The position numbers were made by a program, and so were the translations under genes. 64,000 nucleotides of DNA from 1162T-S-0a-05 sp050299435. GTDB taxonomy: Bacteria; Pseudomonadota; Gammaproteobacteria; Pseudomonadales; Cellvibrionaceae. The DNA lies in the NCBI GenBank assembly GCA_050299435.1, contig JBNKVX010000002.1, positions 1 through 64,000 on the forward strand. The letters run 5' to 3'. Shown here piece by piece: positions 34,510-41,886 of the stretch (positions are counted from its first letter, which is position 1; every line of letters starts with the position of its first letter). The notes beneath the pieces are model-generated. The model was not told the origin of the DNA. It saw only the letters and a program-made list of their open reading frames with translations, and did no database searches.

Positions 34510-35732
34510 TAAGGTGCCCTCATCGCTTCAACAATGTGTAAGCCCCTTATGCGTAATACGGGGTACAGGGCCGCAAGTATTGACGCTGCGAAAACCAAAG
34601 AAGGACCGAGAAGAGCGCTAAAAAAACTTATCGAGGGATGGATGGTCGCCGGAATATTAAATTGCGCTGCCATATCCTCCATACCCGGAAAGGTGAAACC
34701 GGTGTGCCCCAAAATGCTTACAATTAGAGTTCCTATCGCAACTCCAATTAATAAGCCCATTGTAGCCATCAGAACAGTTTCAAGAAATACCAGGTAGCCC
34801 AACCGCCAGGAATTTAAGCCCAGTGCCAACATGATTCCGTACTCTTTGGTTCTTTCCAGCACTGACATAATTTGCGTGTTCAACACACTGAAGGCAACTA
34901 GAACAATTAAGACTACATACATAAACCAGGACGAGGCCATGTCGGACTGAATAACTTGTTTCAATTCAGGTTGCAGATCATTCCAATCGAGAAGCCTTGT
35001 CCCTGCAGGAGGGGGTGGAAGAGCTTGCAAGGTTTGATTTAAAGTATCGAGATCTTTGGTAAGTGCAACCAAGCGATGAATATCGCCGCGCATAGAAAAT
35101 ATCTGATCGAACTCATGAAGGTGAATAAAGCCGAGCGCTCGATCCAGATCTTTTGAACCCGAATTAAAAATACCTGCCAATGTAACAATTGCTGCTGCGC
35201 TTGATCCATCTCTAGCACTACCAAATAGCGTAAGTTCATCACCAAGCGTTACTTTCAGATTTTTGGCCAAGGCTGAACCTATAACAATTTCTGCTTGATT
35301 GTAGTTACTGTTTAGATAACGGCCTTGCGACACTAAGCCGGGCAAATTGGACAAACGTTTTTCGCGCTCTGGCTCTACTCCGATAATTTGCATACCGTAA
35401 CTGCGTTCTCGACTTGAAACCAGCGCAAAGCCTTCGCTACGTTTCGATATTTCCACAACTCCTTTGCTTTTTACCAATGTATCAAATTCGTTATTTGAAA
35501 TACTAAAGCTGTTTTCAATGCGTGGCTTTTCAAGATACTCAGGATGCTGAATTTGGAAGTGGCCAGTGAGCAAACGTAAACTGTTATTGATCATTAAGTC
35601 ATACATGGCAAATTGCCAAGTGATCAGGAACACGAGTAAAACATTGGAAAATATCATCGCGCCTGTAGTGAGCCAGGTTCTTCTGCGATGCCGCCATAGA
35701 TTTCGCCACGCCAAGCGTAAACTTATTGTCAT
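34509..35732 (-). CDS. FtsX-fold ABC permease (LolC/E-like), first of pair
   Basis: 407 residues, same architecture as the next gene: LAWRNLWRHRRRTWLTTGAM before helix 1, a periplasmic domain of about 240 residues (SYGMQIIGVEPEREKRLSNL ... GSALAKNLKVTLGDELTLFG), and three C-terminal helices with VLERTKEYGIMLALGLNSWR. The two permeases differ clearly in sequence, so a heterodimer is likely. It starts 9 bp after the LolA-like gene. Confidence 0.92.
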   Translation of the reverse strand: MTISLRLAWRNLWRHRRRTWLTTGAMIFSNVLLVFLITWQFAMYDLMINNSLRLLTGHFQIQHPEYLEKPRIENSFSISNNEFDTLVKSKGVVEISKRSEGFALVSSRERSYGMQIIGVEPEREKRLSNLPGLVSQGRYLNSNYNQAEIVIGSALAKNLKVTLGDELTLFGSARDGSSAAAIVTLAGIFNSGSKDLDRALGFIHLHEFDQIFSMRGDIHRLVALTKDLDTLNQTLQALPPPPAGTRLLDWNDLQPELKQVIQSDMASSWFMYVVLIVLVAFSVLNTQIMSVLERTKEYGIMLALGLNSWRLGYLVFLETVLMATMGLLIGVAIGTLIVSILGHTGFTFPGMEDMAAQFNIPATIHPSISFFSALLGPSLVFAASILAALYPVLRIRGLHIVEAMRAP

Positions 35733-35741
35733 AATTATTTA

Positions 35742-36506
35742 CTATTTATCTCTTGGATTACGTAAATTGGATAGCGTGAAAATACTGTCTTTTAACTCCA
35801 AGTCAAAATCTACATCCTGTACAGTAATTTCTGTCCAGCGTCCTTGTTCTTCAATATTTGTCATGCGTTGTCGTGTCGCCACGGGTCTTCCACTGTAATC
35901 GGCAATATCCAGAGTCTCCATAATTTTTATTAAAATATTATCCTGATCATAGAATTCTTCTTTTATCATCACGAAATCATCACGCACATGAACGATTTGT
36001 CGTCCCCACACAACCGCTGCATCTTCAAGTGGTACCGCTTCAATTAAATAAACACTATGGTCGCCTGTCTTTTCTGTTTTCAGTAGTTTATGTGTGTACT
36101 CGTGCAGAATTTCATCCGCCTTGGAAACCTCTTTGTTACTGAAGTCCGAGCCCATCCAGCTTTGGCTCATCATTGAAGAAGGGACTTTTATTACGCGATT
36201 CACCTTGGGTGAAAAGGTCCACATACTGTTATTCAGAGTTAGGGTTCCTGCACCGCGGTCTTTTGTTGGGGCCGTAACGCGAATTAATGAATCCTTATCA
36301 CCGCGAGTCCAGGCCCTCAAGGACACTGAGCGCTCCCATTCGGGACGATGAATCGTCATGGTCATTTCGGTGTAAGAGCTGGTTCCACGCCACAAGTCGA
36401 TAGCAGACGTAAGAAGCTGTTTAGCATCAACATCTTCAGCATAAGTTCCAGCTTTAGAGAAGAAAACAAGCATCAAAATGAGGCAATATGAAACTTTTGT
36501 GTTCAT
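35742..36506 (-). CDS. LolA-like outer-membrane lipoprotein-sorting family protein
   Basis: 254 residues. Signal peptide ending near AGTYAED, without a lipobox, so a soluble periplasmic protein. The mature part is the LolA-like/LppX half-barrel family often annotated outer membrane lipoprotein-sorting protein: DAKQLLTSAIDLWRGTSSYT, TMTIHRPEWERSVSLRAWTR, RGAGTLTLNNSMWTFSPKVN and RVIKVPSSMMSQSWMGSDF. Such half-barrels carry lipid moieties in a hydrophobic cavity. First gene of the five-gene operon, it is the probable shuttle between the FtsX-type permeases and the outer-membrane barrel. Confidence 0.88.
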   Translation of the reverse strand: MNTKVSYCLILMLVFFSKAGTYAEDVDAKQLLTSAIDLWRGTSSYTEMTMTIHRPEWERSVSLRAWTRGDKDSLIRVTAPTKDRGAGTLTLNNSMWTFSPKVNRVIKVPSSMMSQSWMGSDFSNKEVSKADEILHEYTHKLLKTEKTGDHSVYLIEAVPLEDAAVVWGRQIVHVRDDFVMIKEEFYDQDNILIKIMETLDIADYSGRPVATRQRMTNIEEQGRWTEITVQDVDFDLELKDSIFTLSNLRNPRDK

Positions 36507-36942
36507 TAATTGATCTACTTTGCTTTGAAAATTTGAAGTTTGGCCCTTAGTGTAAATGACTTTGGGGGGCTAACTATTGATATAGATAAAGTTAATTTTT
36601 GATTCGGAATGTGCCGGGACTTTTCCGTTCACTGCCATTTACCCCGCACATCTCATGAAATCATCGGTTCAATAGCCAAGTTAACAAGAAAGGGGAGGGG
36701 TGGCGCATGATTCATCAATAAATGAAAACGAAAATTGAAATCTCCAAAAAAGAAAGTAGTAAGCAATGTGCACTTTGGTCGGACTGTGAAATATTTCAGC
36801 AAACAAAGTGTTATATATTTCTGATTTGAGGCCCGAGGTGTTCCTCGGGGCAACAAGACAGCAAGCTGACCCCGGCCTGCAAGCTTTTGTAAATCTAAGC
36901 TTAAACTGGAGGCGGTGAATCAGTCGCTAAAGAACTAGCGGG
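36507..36942. other. Intergenic region without a convincing gene; structured GC-rich part
   Basis: No coding region is supported here. The first 300 bp are AT-rich and contain the LolA-operon promoter region. From about 36830 the composition shifts to GC-rich and stem-forming: CCCGAGG-TGTT-CCTCGGG (36832-36849) is a perfect 7-bp hairpin, and further short repeats follow (AAGCTT twice at about 36891-36904). This could be the 3' end of the cold-shock transcript or an unannotated small RNA. Confidence 0.35.
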
Positions 36943-36968
36943 AAAACTTCCGGCGTTGCCGCCGGAAG
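36943..36968 (-). terminator. Rho-independent terminator after the cold-shock gene
   Basis: CTTCCGGC (36947-36954) and GCCGGAAG (36961-36968) form an 8-bp stem over a 6-nt loop, followed on the minus strand by TTTT. It lies 8 bp past the csp stop. Confidence 0.85.
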
Positions 36969-36976
36969 GCGGTTAA

Positions 36977-37186
36977 TTAGATTGCTACTATGCTTTCCGC
37001 TTGCGGGCCTTTCTGGCCTTGCGTAATTTTGAACTCAACTTTCTGGCCTTCAGCCAATGTTTTGAAACCATCACCTTCAATAGCACTGAAGTGGGCAAAC
37101 ACATCAGGCCCTGATTCCTGAGAAATAAAACCAAAACCTTTAGTTTCGTTGAACCACTTTACGGTTCCGGTAACTTTGTCAGACAT
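36977..37186 (-). CDS. csp: Cold-shock domain protein
   Basis: 69 residues, a single cold-shock OB fold. RNP1 KGFGFI at 16-21 and RNP2 DVFAHF at 28-33; the start is GTVKWFNETKG as in CspA/CspD. Binds single-stranded RNA and DNA as an RNA chaperone. ATG 37186 is preceded by AGGA 8 nt upstream; a longer frame exists but is not supported. Single-gene transcript with its own terminator and a palindrome in the leader. Which csp paralogue it is cannot be decided. Confidence 0.95.
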   Translation of the reverse strand: MSDKVTGTVKWFNETKGFGFISQESGPDVFAHFSAIEGDGFKTLAEGQKVEFKITQGQKGPQAESIVAI

Positions 37187-37218
37187 AACTGTATTCCTGT
37201 AAAAACAATATAACAAAT

Positions 37219-37232
37219 GCCAAGTACTTGGC
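37219..37232. promoter_or_regulatory. 14-bp perfect palindrome in the csp leader/promoter
   Basis: GCCAAGTACTTGGC is self-complementary and lies 33-46 bp upstream of the csp ATG. As DNA it could be an operator; as RNA it would give a 5-bp hairpin with a GUAC tetraloop in the 5' UTR, a region where cold-shock mRNAs often fold. Confidence 0.4.
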
Positions 37233-37395
37233 GGGTATAGCAAAAAATGGGGCTGGGGATTCTTAACTGCAGGCGAGGTGGTACTGATGTTACGCTGAAC
37301 AGACGAGAATTACGCAAGTCCTTCTTTAGAGCTTAGGGCTTGAGTCTAATGAGATTTCCTTTAATGTCAAATGAAGTTTAAGTCGCTTTTGTTAT

Positions 37396-37836
37396 TTACT
37401 GCACACCAATTAATTCTTGGATGATCTTTTCTGACTTTAGGATTTGTTCAGCGACAGCGCTCTGTTCTTTCTCTGTTAGTGGGCCATAATCTTTGGGCCA
37501 GGGCCAGCCGTAACCCCATCTAAACTCAGTTGGCCAATACGGTGAACCTCCCACTCGAACCCCCGCCAGCATTAATATGGCAATTTCTTCTTCACCTACT
37601 GCCGCAACACAGCGTTGCAATGCTTTATCAGCCTCGAGTCTTTGCTTATAGGTTCCGCCCTGCCAATAGGCAAAATCATGTTTCGTGCAGCATTTTAACC
37701 ACAGTTGCTTTTGTTCAAAGGTCCCCTCTGGAAATGAACTGCAGCCATCTGAAGTGAATGGGGCGATTTCTGTTGGGCTAGCCAATTGACTGAAACTGCA
37801 AAGTACAATCAGGCAAAGTCCCTGTAAGCTTTTCAT
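37396..37836 (-). CDS. Secreted phospholipase A2-like small protein
   Basis: 146 residues from ATG 37836. A signal peptide (LQGLCLIVLCSFSQLAS) is followed by TSDGCSSFPEG and then CCTKHDFAYWQGG (residues 49-61), the phospholipase A2 active-site pattern CCxxHDxxYW with H53-D54, and RLEADKALQRCV with the helix-2 partner Asp. Cysteines at 32, 49, 50 and 76 could pair. The calcium loop of classical PLA2 is only partly present. It may cleave phospholipids outside the cell or be a catalytically altered relative. It stands alone between csp and the halogenase cluster. Confidence 0.7.
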   Translation of the reverse strand: MKSLQGLCLIVLCSFSQLASPTEIAPFTSDGCSSFPEGTFEQKQLWLKCCTKHDFAYWQGGTYKQRLEADKALQRCVAAVGEEEIAILMLAGVRVGGSPYWPTEFRWGYGWPWPKDYGPLTEKEQSAVAEQILKSEKIIQELIGVQ

Positions 37837-37882
37837 ATTAATATTACGCAATATCGACCACTTTTGATTGTTGGTTCATTCG

Positions 37883-38569
37883 TCATTCCGCCTGAAACTC
37901 CATAAAAACATTGGCGGTCAATCTCCCCGTTCGCGGATTTAAATCTATATCAGTCTTTTCATTGACCAACACTGAATGAAGTAAGTATCCAGGGAAGGCA
38001 ATCAAGCGATTTGGTTTATAGTCAATTCTTAAGTAGCACTCAAACTCTTCGTGAGAAGGTTTACAGTAACCCTGATATCTGTCTTCGCTTGCCAAATAGC
38101 TATTCAAGCGACTAAAAAAAATTTCTTTTCTCGACTCATCAACATAATCATATTCAGTTGCTCTATGCCTGAACAAACCAATACCTCCATGTTCACCTTC
38201 ATTCAAATAGTGCACGGTGGCAATCATATTGGGATTAGCAGAGTCGAAATGCGGTACGGTTTGCACTGGCTCAAGTTCATGAGCTTGTTTTGTTATGAGC
38301 GAGTAAGCTGCATCATTGACTTTCGGTTTGAGCTTTTTATCAATTTTATACAGCTCGTAAAATAGAGGTACCAGGGATCGAAGACAAGACCGTACATAAC
38401 GTTCAGGCAAGTTCGCTCGTTCACCCGGATAATAGGAGGCTCGTTCAGGCGAAAATGCTGCATTTTCAGCGGCAAGCTCAACTAAATTTTGAGGCCTTCT
38501 TTCAAAATTGTCGATTACGATGACGGGTATTTGCAAATCCCCAGCAAAGAGGATTTCTTTGGCTTTCAT
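37883..38569 (-). CDS. DUF6445-type protein, likely 2-oxoglutarate/Fe(II) oxygenase fold
   Basis: 228 residues. It carries an HxD...H pattern: H107-D109 in TVPHFDSANPNMIATVHYLN, and a distal His in FPGYLLHSVLVN, with an Arg-rich stretch after it, as in prolyl-hydroxylase-like non-haem iron oxygenases. Proteins of this kind recur beside flavin-dependent halogenase homologues in Caulobacterales, Alteromonadales and Cellvibrionales. Its stop-to-start gap from the upstream halogenase gene is 1 bp, so it is the last gene of that operon. Reaction unknown. Confidence 0.75.
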   Translation of the reverse strand: MKAKEILFAGDLQIPVIVIDNFERRPQNLVELAAENAAFSPERASYYPGERANLPERYVRSCLRSLVPLFYELYKIDKKLKPKVNDAAYSLITKQAHELEPVQTVPHFDSANPNMIATVHYLNEGEHGGIGLFRHRATEYDYVDESRKEIFFSRLNSYLASEDRYQGYCKPSHEEFECYLRIDYKPNRLIAFPGYLLHSVLVNEKTDIDLNPRTGRLTANVFMEFQAE

Positions 38570-38570
38570 A

Positions 38571-40064
38571 TCACATTTTTGTCTGGCAATAGCGTTTTAT
38601 AAATTCCAAGTGGTTTGGCAGATTTCTCACGTAATTGATTGATGCCTGTTTTATTTGTTCTAAAAATCGATTGAGCTCTTCTTTAGGCATCATATTCACT
38701 ACAGGATTGTAGCCCTGCGGTTCCAGGCCCTGACCAATCATGACTTGTGCCCAAGACGATTCTCCAAATAACTCTCCATCTCGCTTTTCGGCATAGCCAT
38801 TGTCGAGAAAGAGGTCAATTCTTTCTTGTAGGGAGCTGGGTATCGGCATGTTCTTACAATATTTCCAAAACAGACTGTCTTGCCTTTCGGTAACGTAGTA
38901 ATGCAAGACGATGAAATCTCGAATGTTCTCGAGTTCATAATGCATTTTTTCGTTGAATTTATTGCGATTACTTTCTTCCATTAGTTTCGAAGGAAAGAGC
39001 TGTAACAAACGAAGCACGCTTTGTTGAATTAGATGAATACTTGTTGATTCAAGGGGTTCTATAAAACCACTGGAGAGACCAATTGCAACACAGTTTTTGT
39101 TCCAATGCTTTCGTCTGACTCCCGCGCGATACTTGATGAGCTTAGGTTCGGTTAATGTTTTACCCTGAATATTATTCAAAAGCGTATCTTTAGCATCGTC
39201 ATCTGAAATATATTTACTGGAATAAACAATTCCGTTCCCCACTCTTGATTGCAGAGGGATTTTCCATTGCCATCCGCTCGGGTGTGCAATTGAGCGTGTA
39301 AACGGGGGTTGCTTGCCTTCCAATTCTGTTTGAACAGCAATTGCACTATCACAGATTAACAAGTGACTCCAATCATCAAAACCGGTATTTAATGTTTGTT
39401 CAATCAACATTCCACGAAAACCAGTGCAGTCAATAAAAAGATCGCCGTTAATCAGTTCTCCTTTTTCAAGAGTCAATGACTCTATGAATCCGTCTGCGTG
39501 TCGTAAATTAACGTGTGCAATTTTTCCTTCAATTCGCTTTACACCATTTTCTTCGGCAATTTTTCTTAAAAATTTTGCATACAATCCGGCGTCTAAGTGA
39601 TAAGCGTAATTTCGATCATGTTTTGGCAATACTGCAAATTTATGCTCCCTTGCCGCAAGATGCTCTGGGCAGTAATCGCCAATTTCACTGACCAGCCCAA
39701 GTTGTTTTCCACGGGTCCAAAAACTCTGAAATCCACAGGCCCAACAATCGCGACCCAAGTAGCCAAATGAATGCAAGTAATCTTTATTTAAGTCTCGCCA
39801 ATTTTCAAAAGAAATCGCGAGCTTAAAGGTTGCATTGGTGAAAGCCATAAACTCCGCTTCATTAATTTTTAACAAATCATGCAGCACGTGCATACTGGGA
39901 ATGGTTGCCTCTCCCACCCCAATTGTGGGTATATCGTCTGACTCAACTAATACAATTTCAAGATGTCTGCCAATTAGCTTGGAGATAGCTGCCGCTGCCA
40001 TCCAACCTGCCGTACCACCCCCAGCAATGACGATTTTTTTAAGCATATTTGGATTTTCTTGCAT
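38571..40064 (-). CDS. Flavin-dependent tryptophan halogenase family protein (1)
   Basis: 497 residues. FAD-binding GGGTAGW at 15-21, the lysine that relays HOCl in the family (K81 in TNATFKLAISFENW) and the halogenase-defining WxWxIP motif (GWQWKIPLQSRVGNG) are all present, as is GLSSGFIEPLESTSIHL. On sequence it should use FADH2, O2 and halide to halogenate a tryptophan-like or other aromatic substrate. No peptide synthetase, polyketide synthase or flavin reductase is nearby. The start is ATG 40064 with AGGTAA 11 nt upstream; ATG 40046 is an alternative. Part of the TonB-receptor cluster. Confidence 0.92.
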   Translation of the reverse strand: MQENPNMLKKIVIAGGGTAGWMAAAAISKLIGRHLEIVLVESDDIPTIGVGEATIPSMHVLHDLLKINEAEFMAFTNATFKLAISFENWRDLNKDYLHSFGYLGRDCWACGFQSFWTRGKQLGLVSEIGDYCPEHLAAREHKFAVLPKHDRNYAYHLDAGLYAKFLRKIAEENGVKRIEGKIAHVNLRHADGFIESLTLEKGELINGDLFIDCTGFRGMLIEQTLNTGFDDWSHLLICDSAIAVQTELEGKQPPFTRSIAHPSGWQWKIPLQSRVGNGIVYSSKYISDDDAKDTLLNNIQGKTLTEPKLIKYRAGVRRKHWNKNCVAIGLSSGFIEPLESTSIHLIQQSVLRLLQLFPSKLMEESNRNKFNEKMHYELENIRDFIVLHYYVTERQDSLFWKYCKNMPIPSSLQERIDLFLDNGYAEKRDGELFGESSWAQVMIGQGLEPQGYNPVVNMMPKEELNRFLEQIKQASINYVRNLPNHLEFIKRYCQTKM

Positions 40065-40074
40065 GCGTGTTTCG

Positions 40075-41082
40075 TTACCTTCTCATTTTATTTTGTAAAT
40101 CAGCCCGCAACTTTCTTGCAGTAAGCTCATCAAGTGGGCTTTCAAGGAAGTTGCGCACTTCAGGCGGGATATGCTCAAAATTTTCTCTTTCGTGGTCAAA
40201 CACGTAGTAATCAAATAAAGCCCGCCACGCATCCCGCTGTTTAAGCGGTAAGTCTCGCAAACTCATAATGGCGAGTAACAATGCGTTAGTGGGTCTACCG
40301 AGGTAAGGCGGGGAGGTTCGCCACCAATGTGTTATCAAAACATTAAAATTTGTCAGCCCCTCAACATGATGCCACCACATGCTTGGAATAATCAGTGCGT
40401 CTCCCGCTTCCAGCTCAGCTACCTGGGCGGCTTCCAGGGCCTGTCTAAATTTGGGATATTTTTCAAAATCTGGATTGGCGAAGTCGACAGTCGAGATTTC
40501 CTGACCTCCAGGTGCACGATCAAGCGGGCCAACATAGAGGTTTTTACCTTGCTCTGGTGGAAATAGCGTAAATCGTCTTTTACCGGCGACACAGCAAGCC
40601 AGGTTTTGAGCAAAATCATAATGCGCTGCAATTCGACTTTGGTTGCCCAACCAAATATTCACCAAAGAACGAGGAACGTTTTCCGAAAAGCTGAGCTCTT
40701 CCAACATGGAAGGGAAAAAAATATCCACGCCCGACGATGCCATGTAAACACCCTCGGGCTGCACTTCTGCTTCTTGACTAAAAATTTTTTCAACTACCTG
40801 AGGGAAGGAGATTTCGTGATTAGTAAAATTAAAACCTTGCATGCCTTCGCCATAGAAAACACGGCCTTTCTCCTTCGCAGGCAAAAGAGATACTCTTACC
40901 GGTTTTCCAGAATAATGCGCTTCCAGGTATTTTGCTGCGTCTTCAGGCGCTTTTTTTGCGGCTTGAACCAAGGGCCAGGAATTAACTAAGCCCTTAAGTA
41001 AAAGTGGCTTTTCAGACCGCAATATATCATTGCTGACATTATTGCAGTCGCAACCATCAATGATTTCAATCCGACTACTCAT
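40075..41082 (-). CDS. Cupin_8 (JmjC/FIH-like) oxygenase-fold protein
   Basis: 335 residues. The cupin_8 core has VNIWLGNQSRIAAHYDFAQN with H154-D156 as iron ligands, CCVAGKRRFTLFPPEQGKNLY, and MWWHHVEG with the distal His (238/239). These match peptidyl or small-molecule Fe(II)/2-oxoglutarate hydroxylases. It lies 10 bp before halogenase 1 and 37 bp after the SapC-like gene. Substrate unknown; it may act on the same molecule as the halogenase homologues. Confidence 0.85.
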   Translation of the reverse strand: MSSRIEIIDGCDCNNVSNDILRSEKPLLLKGLVNSWPLVQAAKKAPEDAAKYLEAHYSGKPVRVSLLPAKEKGRVFYGEGMQGFNFTNHEISFPQVVEKIFSQEAEVQPEGVYMASSGVDIFFPSMLEELSFSENVPRSLVNIWLGNQSRIAAHYDFAQNLACCVAGKRRFTLFPPEQGKNLYVGPLDRAPGGQEISTVDFANPDFEKYPKFRQALEAAQVAELEAGDALIIPSMWWHHVEGLTNFNVLITHWWRTSPPYLGRPTNALLLAIMSLRDLPLKQRDAWRALFDYYVFDHERENFEHIPPEVRNFLESPLDELTARKLRADLQNKMRR

Positions 41083-41119
41083 AGCACCATTACAAACATA
41101 GTGATTTCAAAAGAAGCTT

Positions 41120-41857
41120 CTACGCCTCCTTGCCAAATTCCTTCAAATTTTTACGATCAACTAATTCTCTGAAGTGTACTTGCGACGCCAACATTATATA
41201 GACATCCTGTAAGTACCCGGCTTGATGTAAATTAATAATTGCATCTGAACTCAGCTTATTTAATGCATCTTCATTTATTGTATGAAAGCCCACTAATTGG
41301 TTTTTGCTGCCATCCTTTAACTCAACGTCAACCGTCAACGATTCAATCAAATCATAATTTTCCAGCATTTGAATAAATCCCTTATTTTCCTCCAAGCCTA
41401 AATGCAAGGTTTCTAGCACATTTGCCATGGTTTCCAGGTATTCACTGTTACCGCCGTATTCAAGAAACAACTCTTTACCCTCTGTACGGCTAACTCTGGG
41501 GGAATCCATATCGATTGTGATGACTCTTTGTGTTTCAGTCGTGCCGTCTTTGTTGACCTCCTGGAATCCAATCAAGAATGGCAATCGTTGAATTGACAAT
41601 GGGATATAGCTTGCGTCCCAACCTTCGTCATTCAAAAATAAGTTTTCACGAGATTGGAAACCGAACAACGCGACGGTGTTATACGTATCAGTCTCAGAAT
41701 CTTTCTGAAATAAAATCGGATAGTGCGCCTGTACGCTTCTGAACTCTCTATAGAAAGTTGGTGCGAACCAGATATCATCTCCATACTCAGGCGATTTTTT
41801 TGTAATTACCTTGAGATCCTTGTGTTCGACACTATTCAATAAAACATGATTGGGCAT
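41120..41857 (-). CDS. SapC-family protein
   Basis: 245 residues, recognisable as SapC family by WFAPTFYREFRSVQAHYPIL, VALFGFQSRENLFL, YIPLSIQRLPFLIG, the ITIDMDSPRV segment and the C-terminal DALIKLHQAGYLQDVYIM-like ALNKLSSDAIINLHQAGYLQ. No signal peptide, no membrane helix; probably cytoplasmic. The family name comes from surface-layer studies, but its function is not known. It regularly accompanies TonB receptors and halogenase homologues; here it is between halogenase 2 and the cupin gene. Confidence 0.88.
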   Translation of the reverse strand: MPNHVLLNSVEHKDLKVITKKSPEYGDDIWFAPTFYREFRSVQAHYPILFQKDSETDTYNTVALFGFQSRENLFLNDEGWDASYIPLSIQRLPFLIGFQEVNKDGTTETQRVITIDMDSPRVSRTEGKELFLEYGGNSEYLETMANVLETLHLGLEENKGFIQMLENYDLIESLTVDVELKDGSKNQLVGFHTINEDALNKLSSDAIINLHQAGYLQDVYIMLASQVHFRELVDRKNLKEFGKEA

Positions 41858-41886
41858 ATATAATTCCTCGAAAAATCGTTGTTCTT

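Noticed and set aside
36653..36856. 67-codon open frame on the minus strand in the csp-lolA intergenic region
   Set aside because: Composition is unlike a protein, it contains the CCCGAGG hairpin, and there is no ribosome-binding site.
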